NCBI GenBank assembly: GCA_035471785.1
Contig: DATIPQ010000146.1
Coordinates: 1 to 64,000, forward strand
DNA: 64,000 bases
Source: Acidobacteriota bacterium
Lineage (GTDB): Bacteria > Acidobacteriota > UBA6911 > RPQK01 > DATIPO01
Direction of reading: 5' to 3'
Of the stretch, positions 28,427 to 36,510 are shown piece after piece (positions within the stretch are counted from its first letter, which is position 1; the number at the start of each line of letters is the position of its first letter). The notes beneath the pieces were generated by a model, which saw only the letters and a list, made by a program, of their open reading frames with translations, had not been told where the DNA came from and ran no database searches. The position numbers and the translations under genes are program-made.

Positions 28427-29275
28427 ATGGACGGCGATGCCCCCTATCCAGGAGGATATACCACCCGGCAGGTTGGGCGCCTGTTGGGCATTCCCGACTA
28501 TGCCGTCAGAGGCTATGTCTATTCGGGACTGATTTCGCCCCGTCGCGGCACGCGCGCCGAGTACCGTTATTCCTTTCAGGACCTGGTGGTGATGCGCATG
28601 GCCCTCGAGCTGTGCAGCCGTCTTTCGCCCCGCCGCGTCTTCCGCGATCTGCGGCGCTTCAAGACGCAGCTTCCCGAAGGACGCTCGCTCAGCACCCTGC
28701 AAATCAACGTGGAAGGCGAAGAGCTGGTGGTGCGCAACGGCGACGAGTGCTGCAATTCCTGCGGCCAGCGGGTCTTCGATTTCGACCTCTCGGAACTGGC
28801 CGAGAAAGCCCGTCCGCTGGCCCGCGCCAACGCCCGCCGTTCCCGCCGCGATGAACGGGCCCACAGCGCCGATTCCTGGTTCGAGACGGGACGCGACCTG
28901 GAGCAGGTCGACCGCTGCGAGGCCGCCCAGGCCTACATGCGGGCCTTGCGGCTCAATCCCTTCCACCTCAAGGCCCATATCAACCTGGGACGCCTGCGTC
29001 ACGAGTCGGGAGCCCTCAACGAAGCCGTGGCCCACTACCGCAACGCCCTCAAGGCTTCGCCCCGCGACGTGACGGCGGCCTTCAACCTGGCGGTGGCCCT
29101 GCAAGACATGGACCTCCGTCAGGAAGCCCTGGAAGCCTACCGCCAACTCCTCTCCATCGAACCCCGCTACGCCGACGCCCACTACAACATCTCCCGCCTC
29201 TACGAAGACCTGGGACGCCGCAAAGAAGCCCTGCGCCACATGACCACCTACCGCAACCTGGTGAAATCGGTCTGA
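28427..29275 (+). CDS. MerR-type DNA-binding domain fused to TPRs
   Basis: 282 residues. The N-terminus is a MerR-like winged helix (YTTRQVGRLLGIPDYAVRGY, then SPRRGTRAEYRYSFQDLVVM, about 10-75), followed by a linker with a CCNSC cysteine group (about 105-109), then four TPRs (about 145-275, for example FNLAVALQDMDLRQEALEAY). A MerR head with a TPR body would be a regulator that responds to a protein partner rather than a small ligand; this is inference. It lies divergent to ku. A TACAAT (28413-28418) sits eight bases before the ATG and there is no ribosome-binding site, so its mRNA may be leaderless. Confidence 0.85.
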   Translation: MDGDAPYPGGYTTRQVGRLLGIPDYAVRGYVYSGLISPRRGTRAEYRYSFQDLVVMRMALELCSRLSPRRVFRDLRRFKTQLPEGRSLSTLQINVEGEELVVRNGDECCNSCGQRVFDFDLSELAEKARPLARANARRSRRDERAHSADSWFETGRDLEQVDRCEAAQAYMRALRLNPFHLKAHINLGRLRHESGALNEAVAHYRNALKASPRDVTAAFNLAVALQDMDLRQEALEAYRQLLSIEPRYADAHYNISRLYEDLGRRKEALRHMTTYRNLVKSV

Positions 29276-29330
29276 TTTCCGGTATGCTAGCTCCCATCCA
29301 GACCGCTGAACAAAAAGGAGTCGATGCACG

Positions 29331-30134
29331 ATGCTTCTTTCATCTCAATTTCGAGCCATTTCTCTTTTCTTGATGCTTCTTTTGGCGGCCTTGTCGGCGC
29401 CTGCGGCATTCGGCCAGGAGGACGCGGAAAAAGATCCCGCGGCCCTGGCCGACAAGCTGATGGAGGCCCTGGGGGGTCAAGAGGCCTGGAACAACGCCCG
29501 CTACATCCGCTTTAACTTCTTCGGCAACCGGCTCCATTACTGGGACAAGTGGACGGGCCGCCACCGGGTGCAAGGCAAGACCCGTTCGGGCGACGAGTTC
29601 GTGGTGCTGCACAATATCAATACCCGTGAAGGCGAGGCCTGGGTCAACGGCGAGAAGCAGGAGGGCGAAGAGGCCCAAGACTGGCTGGAGCGCGCTTACG
29701 GCATGTGGGTCAACGACACCTACTGGCTGGTCATGCCCTACAAGCTCAAGGACCCCGGCGTCCATCTCGCCTACGCCGGCCAGGAAGAGGTCGACGGCAC
29801 CACCTACGACAAAGTACTGTTGACCTTTGAAAGCGGCGTGGGACTGACCTCCGGCGACCGCTACTGGGCCTATCTGAACCCCGATACCGGACTGATGGAC
29901 CGCTGGGCCTACATCCTGGAAAGCAACCAAGACGAGGATCCCGAGGCCACCGTCTGGAACTGGACGGACTGGCAGTCCTACGGCGGCATCATGCTGGCCG
30001 GACGCCGCAGCAGTCCCGACGGAAGCCGTTCCGCCGAGTTGAGCCACATCGCCGTTTACGACCAGCTTCCCGATTCCGTCTTCCAGTCGCCCGATCCCGT
30101 CGAGGGCCAGGGCGCCGTCGAGGAGGAGGGCTGA
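29331..30134 (+). CDS. Exported protein of unknown function, possibly LolA-like fold
   Basis: 267 residues with a clear signal peptide (FLMLLLAALSAPAAFGQ, cleavage near 29). The mature part begins DPAALADKLMEALGGQEAWN, a pattern seen in outer-membrane lipoprotein-sorting-like proteins, and continues as alternating beta strands rich in Trp and Tyr (LVMPYKLKDPGVHL and others), consistent with a half-barrel of the LolA/LolB kind or DUF6503-type proteins. AAGGAG stands a few bases upstream. It is followed after 21 bases by a Ser/Thr kinase gene. Function not recognised. Confidence 0.7.
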   Translation: MLLSSQFRAISLFLMLLLAALSAPAAFGQEDAEKDPAALADKLMEALGGQEAWNNARYIRFNFFGNRLHYWDKWTGRHRVQGKTRSGDEFVVLHNINTREGEAWVNGEKQEGEEAQDWLERAYGMWVNDTYWLVMPYKLKDPGVHLAYAGQEEVDGTTYDKVLLTFESGVGLTSGDRYWAYLNPDTGLMDRWAYILESNQDEDPEATVWNWTDWQSYGGIMLAGRRSSPDGSRSAELSHIAVYDQLPDSVFQSPDPVEGQGAVEEEG

Positions 30135-30155
30135 TCGCAGGGCCCGCTTCAGGCG

Positions 30156-32606
30156 ATGAAGTCGAAGACGGTCCACCACTACCAGATCCTGCGCCGTCTG
30201 GGCGCGGGTGGCGCGGGCGTGGTCTATTCAGCCTTCGATATGAAGCTGATGCGTCCGGTGGTGCTGAAGAAGCTGCACCGCGGCTCGGCCTCCGACCAGA
30301 AGCGGCGGGCCCGCCTTTTGCGTGAAGCGCGCATGGCCTCGGCCATCGAGCACCCCAACGTTTGTCCCGTCTACGAGGTGGGGGAAGCCGAGGGCAATGA
30401 CTTCATCGTCATGCAGTTCGTGGAGGGTCGGACGCTGGAGCAGCTCATCGCAGAAGGTCCTCTCAACCTCTACCTGGCGCTCTCCATCGCCATCCAAACG
30501 GCGGACGGCCTGGCGGCGGCTCACCGCCTGGGGATTCTTCACCGCGACCTCAAGCCGGCCAACCTGATGATCTCCGACAACGGGGTGGTCAAGATCCTCG
30601 ATTTCGGCCTGGCCGTGCGGACCGAGGGGACGGCCAAGGCGGCTCGGGAAACCTCCCCGCCCGCGGCTTCGGTCGCTGAGAGCGGCGGATTCTCCAGTTC
30701 GGGACGCATGGGCACCTTCTACTACATGGCGCCCGAGCAGTTCGTCACCCTCAAGGCCAGCGAGCAAACCGACATCTTCGCGTTGGGGCTGATCCTCTAC
30801 CAGATGATCACGGGCAGCCATCCTTTCTGGTTTCGCAATGCCGACCAGAACCAAGTGGCGCGCGCCATCCAATACAAGGCGGCGCCTCCGCTGGAGGACT
30901 TCAGGCCGGATCTCCCCGCCGATTTTCAGCAGGTGGTGTCGAAGGCGCTGGACAAGCAGCCGTCCGGGCGCTACAAGACGGCGGCCGACCTGCGCGACGC
31001 GCTCAAGACGGTGATGAAGTCGCTGCATTACGAGGTAGGGGTGGTGCCAGGGGAGGCTTCGGCCGTCCTGCCTGCGCCGGAGGCCAAACGGGACAAGCGC
31101 AGCGGCATCTTTTCGCTGCTGGCGGAGCGTTTTCTAGGTGCCGGATCGCCGCGCATCCCGGCCAATACTCTGGCCGTGCTGCCCTTTCAATCCTCGCGCG
31201 AATCGCCTCAAGACCGCTTTCTGGGATTCGCTTTGGCTGATGCTGTCGCCACCCGCCTCTCGCGCATACCCTGGCTGCAGGTGCGTCCTTCCAGCACGGT
31301 GATGTCGGTGCCCCACCTGCCTGCCAATCCTGCTCAGGCCGGCAAGCAACTGCGTGCGGCGGCCGTCCTGCAGGGAAAGTACCGCCTGGGCGAGGAAGGC
31401 TTCAGCCTCAACTGGCAGTTGCTCGCCAGCCTCTCCGAAACGGTGCTTTCGGGGGGCTCGATCAGCCTGCCGGGAGGGGAAGCGCCCGCCATCCAGAACC
31501 GGGTCAGCGAGGAGATCTACGCGGCCATCAGCAGCATGAGCGGCCTGCGTCCGGCGGCCGCGGACGACGATGGCTCCGTTGCTCAGGGCCTCCGCCGCAG
31601 GCGCGACAGGGACCTGCCGGCCGAGTACCTGGAGGCCCGCGCCGTCCTCACCAGCTACGCCCTGCGCGGAGGTCACGGCAAAGACCTCAAGCAGGCCCGC
31701 CAGATGCTGCAGGGCGTCCTGCAAGACAATCCGCAACTGGCTCCCGTCCACTCGGCGCTGGGCATCTCCCACCTGCTGGCGGTGCGCAACGGAGCCGTCC
31801 ATGCCGAGCATCTCAAGAAGGCCCAGGACCACCTGGCCCAGGCCCTGGAACTCGATCCCCAACTGGTTGAAGCCAACCTCTTCCGCCTCTACACTTTCCT
31901 CTGGCGGGGCGAGAAGGCGGCGGCCCGCCGGGGTGTCCAGAACCTGCTCGACAAGGCTCCCGAAGATCCCGAGGTGCACACCGTGGCGGGGGTCATCCAG
32001 CGCCTCGACGGACTCTATCCGCAAGCCCTCGAGTCCTTCTCGGAGGCCCTGCGACTCAATCCCGCCGTAGCCACCACCGTCTACTACCAGCGTGGACGCA
32101 CCCACGTCTACCGCGGCGACCCCGAGGCGGCCTTCCACGAGGTCAACAAAGGCCTGGCCCTGGAGCCCCGCCACACCCTCCTGCGCTCGTCCCTGGGCTA
32201 CCTCCTCGTGCGTTTCGAGGAGTTCACCCAAGCCATCGAAACCCTGCAAGAGATCGTCGACGAAGACCCTCACCTGCGCCTGGCCTATCCCACTCTGGCC
32301 ATCGCCTACCTCTCTGCCGGCCACCCCACCGTCGCCCGCGACCTCATCACCGACGAAATCCTTTCCTCGGGCCGCCACGACGGCGACATGGCCTACCGCC
32401 TGGCCACCTACTTCGCCGTAGCCGCTGACCGCGACCAAGCCCTCGCCTGGCTCCGCAAAGCCGTCTACCTGGGCAACGAAAGCCACCCCTGGCTCTCCAC
32501 CAACCCCCTCTGGACCCCCCTCAACGGCGATCCCGACCTCAACAAAATCCTCCAAGACCTCAAAAATACCCACACCCAAAACCAACGCCTCTGGCTCAAC
32601 CCGTAA
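30156..32606 (+). CDS. Ser/Thr protein kinase with FlgO-like and TPR domains
   Basis: 816 residues. The kinase domain (about 8-290) has a glycine loop GAGGAGVVY, the ATP-binding lysine region VVLKKL, the catalytic HRDLKPANL and DFG, and an APEQ motif, so it should be active. No transmembrane helix follows; instead there is a region beginning TLAVLPFQSSRESPQDRFLG (about 333-460), the FlgO/adenylate-cyclase-linked domain common in such kinases, and then a TPR array to the end. Kinases of this build are abundant in Acidobacteriota and probably integrate protein contacts with phosphorylation. It is the last gene before a palindrome cluster; its substrate is unknown. Confidence 0.92.
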   Translation: MKSKTVHHYQILRRLGAGGAGVVYSAFDMKLMRPVVLKKLHRGSASDQKRRARLLREARMASAIEHPNVCPVYEVGEAEGNDFIVMQFVEGRTLEQLIAEGPLNLYLALSIAIQTADGLAAAHRLGILHRDLKPANLMISDNGVVKILDFGLAVRTEGTAKAARETSPPAASVAESGGFSSSGRMGTFYYMAPEQFVTLKASEQTDIFALGLILYQMITGSHPFWFRNADQNQVARAIQYKAAPPLEDFRPDLPADFQQVVSKALDKQPSGRYKTAADLRDALKTVMKSLHYEVGVVPGEASAVLPAPEAKRDKRSGIFSLLAERFLGAGSPRIPANTLAVLPFQSSRESPQDRFLGFALADAVATRLSRIPWLQVRPSSTVMSVPHLPANPAQAGKQLRAAAVLQGKYRLGEEGFSLNWQLLASLSETVLSGGSISLPGGEAPAIQNRVSEEIYAAISSMSGLRPAAADDDGSVAQGLRRRRDRDLPAEYLEARAVLTSYALRGGHGKDLKQARQMLQGVLQDNPQLAPVHSALGISHLLAVRNGAVHAEHLKKAQDHLAQALELDPQLVEANLFRLYTFLWRGEKAAARRGVQNLLDKAPEDPEVHTVAGVIQRLDGLYPQALESFSEALRLNPAVATTVYYQRGRTHVYRGDPEAAFHEVNKGLALEPRHTLLRSSLGYLLVRFEEFTQAIETLQEIVDEDPHLRLAYPTLAIAYLSAGHPTVARDLITDEILSSGRHDGDMAYRLATYFAVAADRDQALAWLRKAVYLGNESHPWLSTNPLWTPLNGDPDLNKILQDLKNTHTQNQRLWLNP

Positions 32607-32690
32607 GCCGACATCCGCTCGACTTCTGGTACGTCTTCCTGAGGTCGCTCTTCTAGACAGAACACCTCGGCCGGTTACAAATAGGCGAAT

Positions 32691-32838
32691 AGGAACAGTT
32701 CCTCCATCGCCGCAAGGATGCGCCTCCCACCCTCCCGGAAGCTGCCCGCTCAAGAGGACTGAGCGGAGCCGTCTGGTGGGAGGCGCATCCTTGCGGCGAT
32801 GGAGATAACCAGACACCAGGTTATATAGGGTCAGACCC
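32691..32838. repeat. Cluster of palindromes including a perfect 30-bp inverted repeat
   Basis: Four inverted repeats packed in 148 bases. AGGAAC-A-GTTCCT spans 32691-32703. Two perfect 30-base arms (32702-32731 and 32775-32804) enclose a 43-base loop that itself holds CCGCTCA/TGAGCGG. ATAACC-8-GGTTAT spans 32805-32824, and GGGTC-A-GACCC spans 32828-32838. It sits in the 463-base gap between the kinase-TPR gene and the symporter gene, which otherwise holds nothing clear. The structure resembles a MITE or a REP/REPIN-type element; it is far larger than a normal terminator. No other copy is apparent in the window. Confidence 0.7.
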
Positions 32839-32862
32839 GTCCAAGGGCCGACAGGGCTTAGC

Positions 32863-32994
32863 TCAGGAATCCCATGCCGCCGATTCACCCCCTGCCGGGT
32901 TTCGACCGAGAGCCCGTACCGCGGCGGGAGCGAGCAACTCGGCGGCTCGATCGATGAGCTCTTTGTTGCCTTCCAGGAGATCGTCTTTCGTCAT
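32863..32994 (-). CDS. Possible small protein (43 residues), doubtful
   Basis: An ATG at 32994 opens a 43-codon frame with an amphipathic helix-like start (MTKDDLLEGNKELIDRAAEL). Codon use resembles that of real genes here, but no ribosome-binding site or family is recognised. It may be a gene fragment or chance. Confidence 0.2.
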   Translation of the reverse strand: MTKDDLLEGNKELIDRAAELLAPAAVRALGRNPAGGESAAWDS

Positions 32995-33069
32995 CCGCGC
33001 CCAGCCTTGGACAGCGTGGGGGAAGGCTGCCATAATTCTGCGGCGCGTCCACCACAAAGGAGAGGGTTC

Positions 33070-34692
33070 GTGGGACTTCTTGAGACATTGGACTGGCTGG
33101 TTGTGGGCTTTTACTTCGTGGTCGTTTTCGCGGTGGCCATTTGGGCCACGCAGCGCGAAAAGGGGACGCGGAAGACCTCGCAGGGGTATTTTCTGGCGGG
33201 ACGCAACGTGGGGTGGTTCATCATCGGCGCCTCGCTGTTCGCCTCCAACATCGGGTCGGAGCATCTGGTGGGGTTGGCCGGGACGGGGGCCAACAGCGGC
33301 GTGGCCGTGGGGCAGTTCGAGATTCTGGCCTCGCTGATTCTGCTGCTCTTGGGGTGGGTCTTCGTGCCCTTCTACCTGGAGAGCGGCGTGTTTACCATGC
33401 CGGAGTTCCTGGAGCGGCGCTATTCCTCGGGAGCACGCTGGTATCTGGCGGGGATTTCGATTGTCGGGTATGTGCTGACCAAGATTTCGGTCACCATCTA
33501 TGCCGGGGGCATCGTCTTCGAGTCCCTGATGGGGATTAACTTTTGGACGGGCGCCCTGGTCGTTGTGTTGGCGACCGGAGTCTACACGGTCTTCGGCGGA
33601 CTCAGGGCCGTGCTCTACACCGACATGCTGCAAATGTTCGTGCTGGTGGGCGGCGCCGTGGCGGTGACCCTCATCGGACTCTCCGAGCTGGGCGGCTGGG
33701 ACGAGATGTACGCTACCGCCGGAAGCAGCTTCTTCGACATGTGGAAGCCCGTCAGCGATCCCAGCTTTCCCTGGACGGGGATTCTTTTCGGCGCTCCCAT
33801 TCTGGGCGTCTGGTATTGGTGCACCGACCAGTTCATCGTCCAGCGCGTGCTCTCGGCCTCCGACCAGGACAACGCCCGCCGCGGAACCATCTTCGGCGGC
33901 TTCCTGAAGGTTCTGCCTCTCTTCATCTTCGTGATTCCCGGGGTGGTGGCCTACTCGCTCTCGCAGAAGGGAATGATGGAATTGGCCGAGCCCGATCAGG
34001 CGCTTCCGACCATGATCGGCGTCCTGCTGCCGGCCGGGCTCAAAGGACTGGTGGTGGCCGGACTGCTGGCCGCCCTGATGAGCTCGCTGTCGTCGGTCTT
34101 CAACTCCTGCTCGACGCTCATCACCTGGGACATCTACCGCAAGGTCCATCCCGAGGCTACCGAGCGCCGCCTGGTGTGGGTGGGACAGATTTCGACGGTG
34201 GTTCTGGTGGGACTTGGACTGCTGTGGATCCCCATGATGCAGTTCATCTCAGGCCGCCTCTACGAATACCTGCAAAGCGTACAGGCCTATATTTCGCCGC
34301 CCATCGCCGCCGTCTTTCTCATCGGCATCTTCTACAAGCGGGTCAACGCGTCCGGCGCCATCGCTTCGCTGCTGACCGGATTCGTGCTGGGCATGTCGCG
34401 GCTGGCGCTGGAGCTTTACAAGTCGGAGCTGACGCCAGGATCGATGCTTCACACTTATGCCGACATCAACTTCCTCCACTTCGCCATCCTGCTTTTCGCC
34501 ATCTGCTCGACAGTTCTGCTCGTGGTCAGCCTGCTGACGCCCCCCCAATCGGAGGCCAAGCTGGCCGGACTCACCTACGCCACCACCGAGGTGGCCGACG
34601 AGTCGACCCAAGCCGGCAAGCGAAACGACCTGCTTCTCACCGGCCTGCTCATCCTTTGCGTGGTGGCGGTATGGATCTATTTTTCGGGTTGA
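33070..34692 (+). CDS. Sodium:solute symporter (SSS/SGLT family)
   Basis: A 540-residue inner-membrane transporter with about 14 helices that uses the sodium gradient to import a solute. It shows the family's SQGYFLAGRNVGWFIIGASL, the SNIGSEHLVG sodium-site region and the SLSSVFNSCSTLITWDIYR signature. The SGLT-like features (GANSG, FTMPEFLERRY) suggest a sugar-like substrate, but this is not certain. The start is GTG at 33070, with AGGAGAGG upstream; an ATG at 33007 would add a non-membrane leader. The DUF1028 gene follows after 22 bases. Confidence 0.92.
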   Translation: MGLLETLDWLVVGFYFVVVFAVAIWATQREKGTRKTSQGYFLAGRNVGWFIIGASLFASNIGSEHLVGLAGTGANSGVAVGQFEILASLILLLLGWVFVPFYLESGVFTMPEFLERRYSSGARWYLAGISIVGYVLTKISVTIYAGGIVFESLMGINFWTGALVVVLATGVYTVFGGLRAVLYTDMLQMFVLVGGAVAVTLIGLSELGGWDEMYATAGSSFFDMWKPVSDPSFPWTGILFGAPILGVWYWCTDQFIVQRVLSASDQDNARRGTIFGGFLKVLPLFIFVIPGVVAYSLSQKGMMELAEPDQALPTMIGVLLPAGLKGLVVAGLLAALMSSLSSVFNSCSTLITWDIYRKVHPEATERRLVWVGQISTVVLVGLGLLWIPMMQFISGRLYEYLQSVQAYISPPIAAVFLIGIFYKRVNASGAIASLLTGFVLGMSRLALELYKSELTPGSMLHTYADINFLHFAILLFAICSTVLLVVSLLTPPQSEAKLAGLTYATTEVADESTQAGKRNDLLLTGLLILCVVAVWIYFSG

Positions 34693-34714
34693 TTCCCGGA
34701 AGAAGGGAAACGTC

Positions 34715-35689
34715 ATGTTCTTGACCTGGACTCTAAGTCTTTTGCTGTTGGCGGGCCAGCCCCAGGCCAGGCCGTCGGAGTTGGCCCACACCTATTCCAT
34801 CGTGGCCTACGATGAGCAGACCGGGGAGGTGGGCGGAGCCGTCCAGTCCCACTGGTTCTCGGTGGGAAGCATCGTCGTTTGGGCCCAGGGAGGAGTAGGG
34901 GCGGTGGCCACCCAGTCCTTCGTCAACGTCGACTACGGTCCCCTGGGACTGCGGGCCATGGCTTCGGGAGAGCGACCCGGACCCGCCCTCGAGCGCTTGA
35001 CTCAGGCCGACCCGGGACGGGACGTCCGCCAGGTGGCCTTTGTCGACGTCTCAGGACGGGTGGCGGCCCACACGGGCCAGAAGTGCATCCGCCATCATTG
35101 CGATGTGCAGGGTGACGGGTTCAGCGTGCAGGCCAACATGATGCTCAAGTCCACCGTGTGCACGGCCATGGCCGAGGCCTTCCGCTCCGCCCGCGGATCG
35201 CTGGCCCGTCGCCTGATGGCCGCATTGCAGGCCGCCGAAGCTGAAGGAGGCGACATCCGGGGACGCCAGAGCGCCGCCCTCAAGGTGGTCTCGGCCGCCA
35301 AGCCGGAACAGCCCTGGGAGGGCGTGATGGTGGATATCCGCGTCGACGACCATCAGCGTCCGCTGCAGGAACTGGAGCGTCTGCTCACCGTGCAGGAAGC
35401 CTACAACGACATGAACGCCGGAGACCTGGCCATCGAGCACGGGCAGATGGAACAAGCGCTGCAACACTATGCGCGCGCCGAGGAGAAGCTTCCAGGACGG
35501 CTGGAGCCGCGCTACTGGCACGCCGTCCAACTGGTCTCGGTGGGACGCCTGCAGGAAGCCTTGCCGATCTTCAAGGAGATCTTCGCCCAGGACGGGAATT
35601 GGCTGGAACTGACGCGGCGGCTGGCGGAGGTGGACCTGCTTCCCCAAGACCCTGAGGTCCTCAAGGCCATCGAAGAGCAGGCCCCCTAG
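34715..35689 (+). CDS. DUF1028-family protein with C-terminal TPR-like region
   Basis: 324 residues with a short export signal (FLTWTLSLLLLAG). The DUF1028 domain (about 25-225) is recognisable from HTYSIVAYDEQTGEVGGAVQ and WAQGGVGAVATQSFVNVDYG; the family has an Ntn-hydrolase-like fold of unproven activity. The C-terminal hundred residues form TPR-like helices (NAGDLAIEHGQMEQALQHYA). It is the second gene of a likely operon with the SSS symporter, so processing of the transported compound or of its source is a reasonable guess. Confidence 0.88.
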   Translation: MFLTWTLSLLLLAGQPQARPSELAHTYSIVAYDEQTGEVGGAVQSHWFSVGSIVVWAQGGVGAVATQSFVNVDYGPLGLRAMASGERPGPALERLTQADPGRDVRQVAFVDVSGRVAAHTGQKCIRHHCDVQGDGFSVQANMMLKSTVCTAMAEAFRSARGSLARRLMAALQAAEAEGGDIRGRQSAALKVVSAAKPEQPWEGVMVDIRVDDHQRPLQELERLLTVQEAYNDMNAGDLAIEHGQMEQALQHYARAEEKLPGRLEPRYWHAVQLVSVGRLQEALPIFKEIFAQDGNWLELTRRLAEVDLLPQDPEVLKAIEEQAP

Positions 35690-35786
35690 GTGCCTGGAAG
35701 GTTTCGACGGAGTCGTCCTGTAGGCTGCCTGTTAGGCCGATTCTCACACAGTTTCCAGGGGACCGGCAAGGGGTGTGATGAGGAGT

Positions 35787-35815
35787 GCGGCCCCCCAGGT
35801 CCTCCGAGGGGCCGC
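35787..35815. terminator. Hairpin between convergent genes
   Basis: GCGGCCCC (35787-35794) and GGGGCCGC (35808-35815) form a perfect 8-bp GC stem with a 13-base loop between two converging genes, without a T run. It could end transcription from both sides. Confidence 0.5.
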
Positions 35816-35824
35816 CGGACGGCC

Positions 35825-36319
35825 TCAACCTCCTTCTTGAGGCGTGTAGTCGTCGTGGTTGTAGGCGGGGTCGTCGAGCAGGGCCAAGGAGCAGGAAGTG
35901 AACCAACCCTCCTCGGTCACGTCTTCCATGCTCTGGGAGGCCGAGGGATCGTTGAGCAGATCCTCGATGAGGGCGACCTCGGTGGCGTTCAGATGAAGGA
36001 ACTGCTGTGAGGCCAGGTTTGCGACTCCCTCCTGGCGCATCCTGTTGCGCAGGCCCCGGTCGATGGTGAGAATGCCCACCAACTCCCGGCAGTCCTCGCC
36101 TTGTTGAGCGGGCGAGGCCAGGGCGGCAATCCTCTGCCCGATGTTGGCGAGAGCGTCGTAAACCTCCTGCACTCCAAGCAGCCGGCTGATCTCGCCCACA
36201 TCATACTGAGAGAGGCGCAATTCCAGTGATTCCGCCGCGCCTCTGGCGTCGGCCTGGACTTGATCGAGAAACTCGGCGTTCCCTGCAGCTCTTCCCCACA
36301 CTTTCCATACGTTGCTCAT
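35825..36319 (-). CDS. Hypothetical protein with two NHLP/Os1348-leader-like segments
   Basis: 164 residues, acidic. Two stretches follow the pattern of Os1348/NHLP-type RiPP leaders (a hydrophobic G-R start, an F/L-rich helix, then Y/L-x-x-x-E): residues about 6-48 (KVWGRAAGNAEFLDQVQAD) and about 80-125 (VGILTIDRGLRNRMRQEG, later LNATEVALIEDLL). The C-terminal tail (about 130-164) is rich in Asp, Tyr and Gly with a single Cys (WFTSCSLALLDDP). An AGGAG lies six bases before the ATG. No modifying enzyme is adjacent, so a RiPP role is only a possibility; it could equally be an unrelated helical protein. Confidence 0.6.
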   Translation of the reverse strand: MSNVWKVWGRAAGNAEFLDQVQADARGAAESLELRLSQYDVGEISRLLGVQEVYDALANIGQRIAALASPAQQGEDCRELVGILTIDRGLRNRMRQEGVANLASQQFLHLNATEVALIEDLLNDPSASQSMEDVTEEGWFTSCSLALLDDPAYNHDDYTPQEGG

Positions 36320-36510
36320 GACATGCTCCTTTGCATGTTTTCCGGGACGAGCCTCTTCCCGCCCGCGCAGGCGGGACCGCGTCCGGCGGATTGCCGTGAG
36401 AGCCGCAGAAAAGTCTGCCGATGATTCGTTAGAAGGGGGATGCGCCGGTCAATTAGTGTGATAACGCCGGAGCAGAACGATGCTCGCCGCCGGAGGTTCA
36501 GACCGGCAGC

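Noticed and set aside
32863-34149. 428-codon minus-strand frame opposite the SSS symporter
   Set aside because: Antisense to a clear transporter; His/Gln/Glu-rich composition typical of a GC-rich shadow frame.
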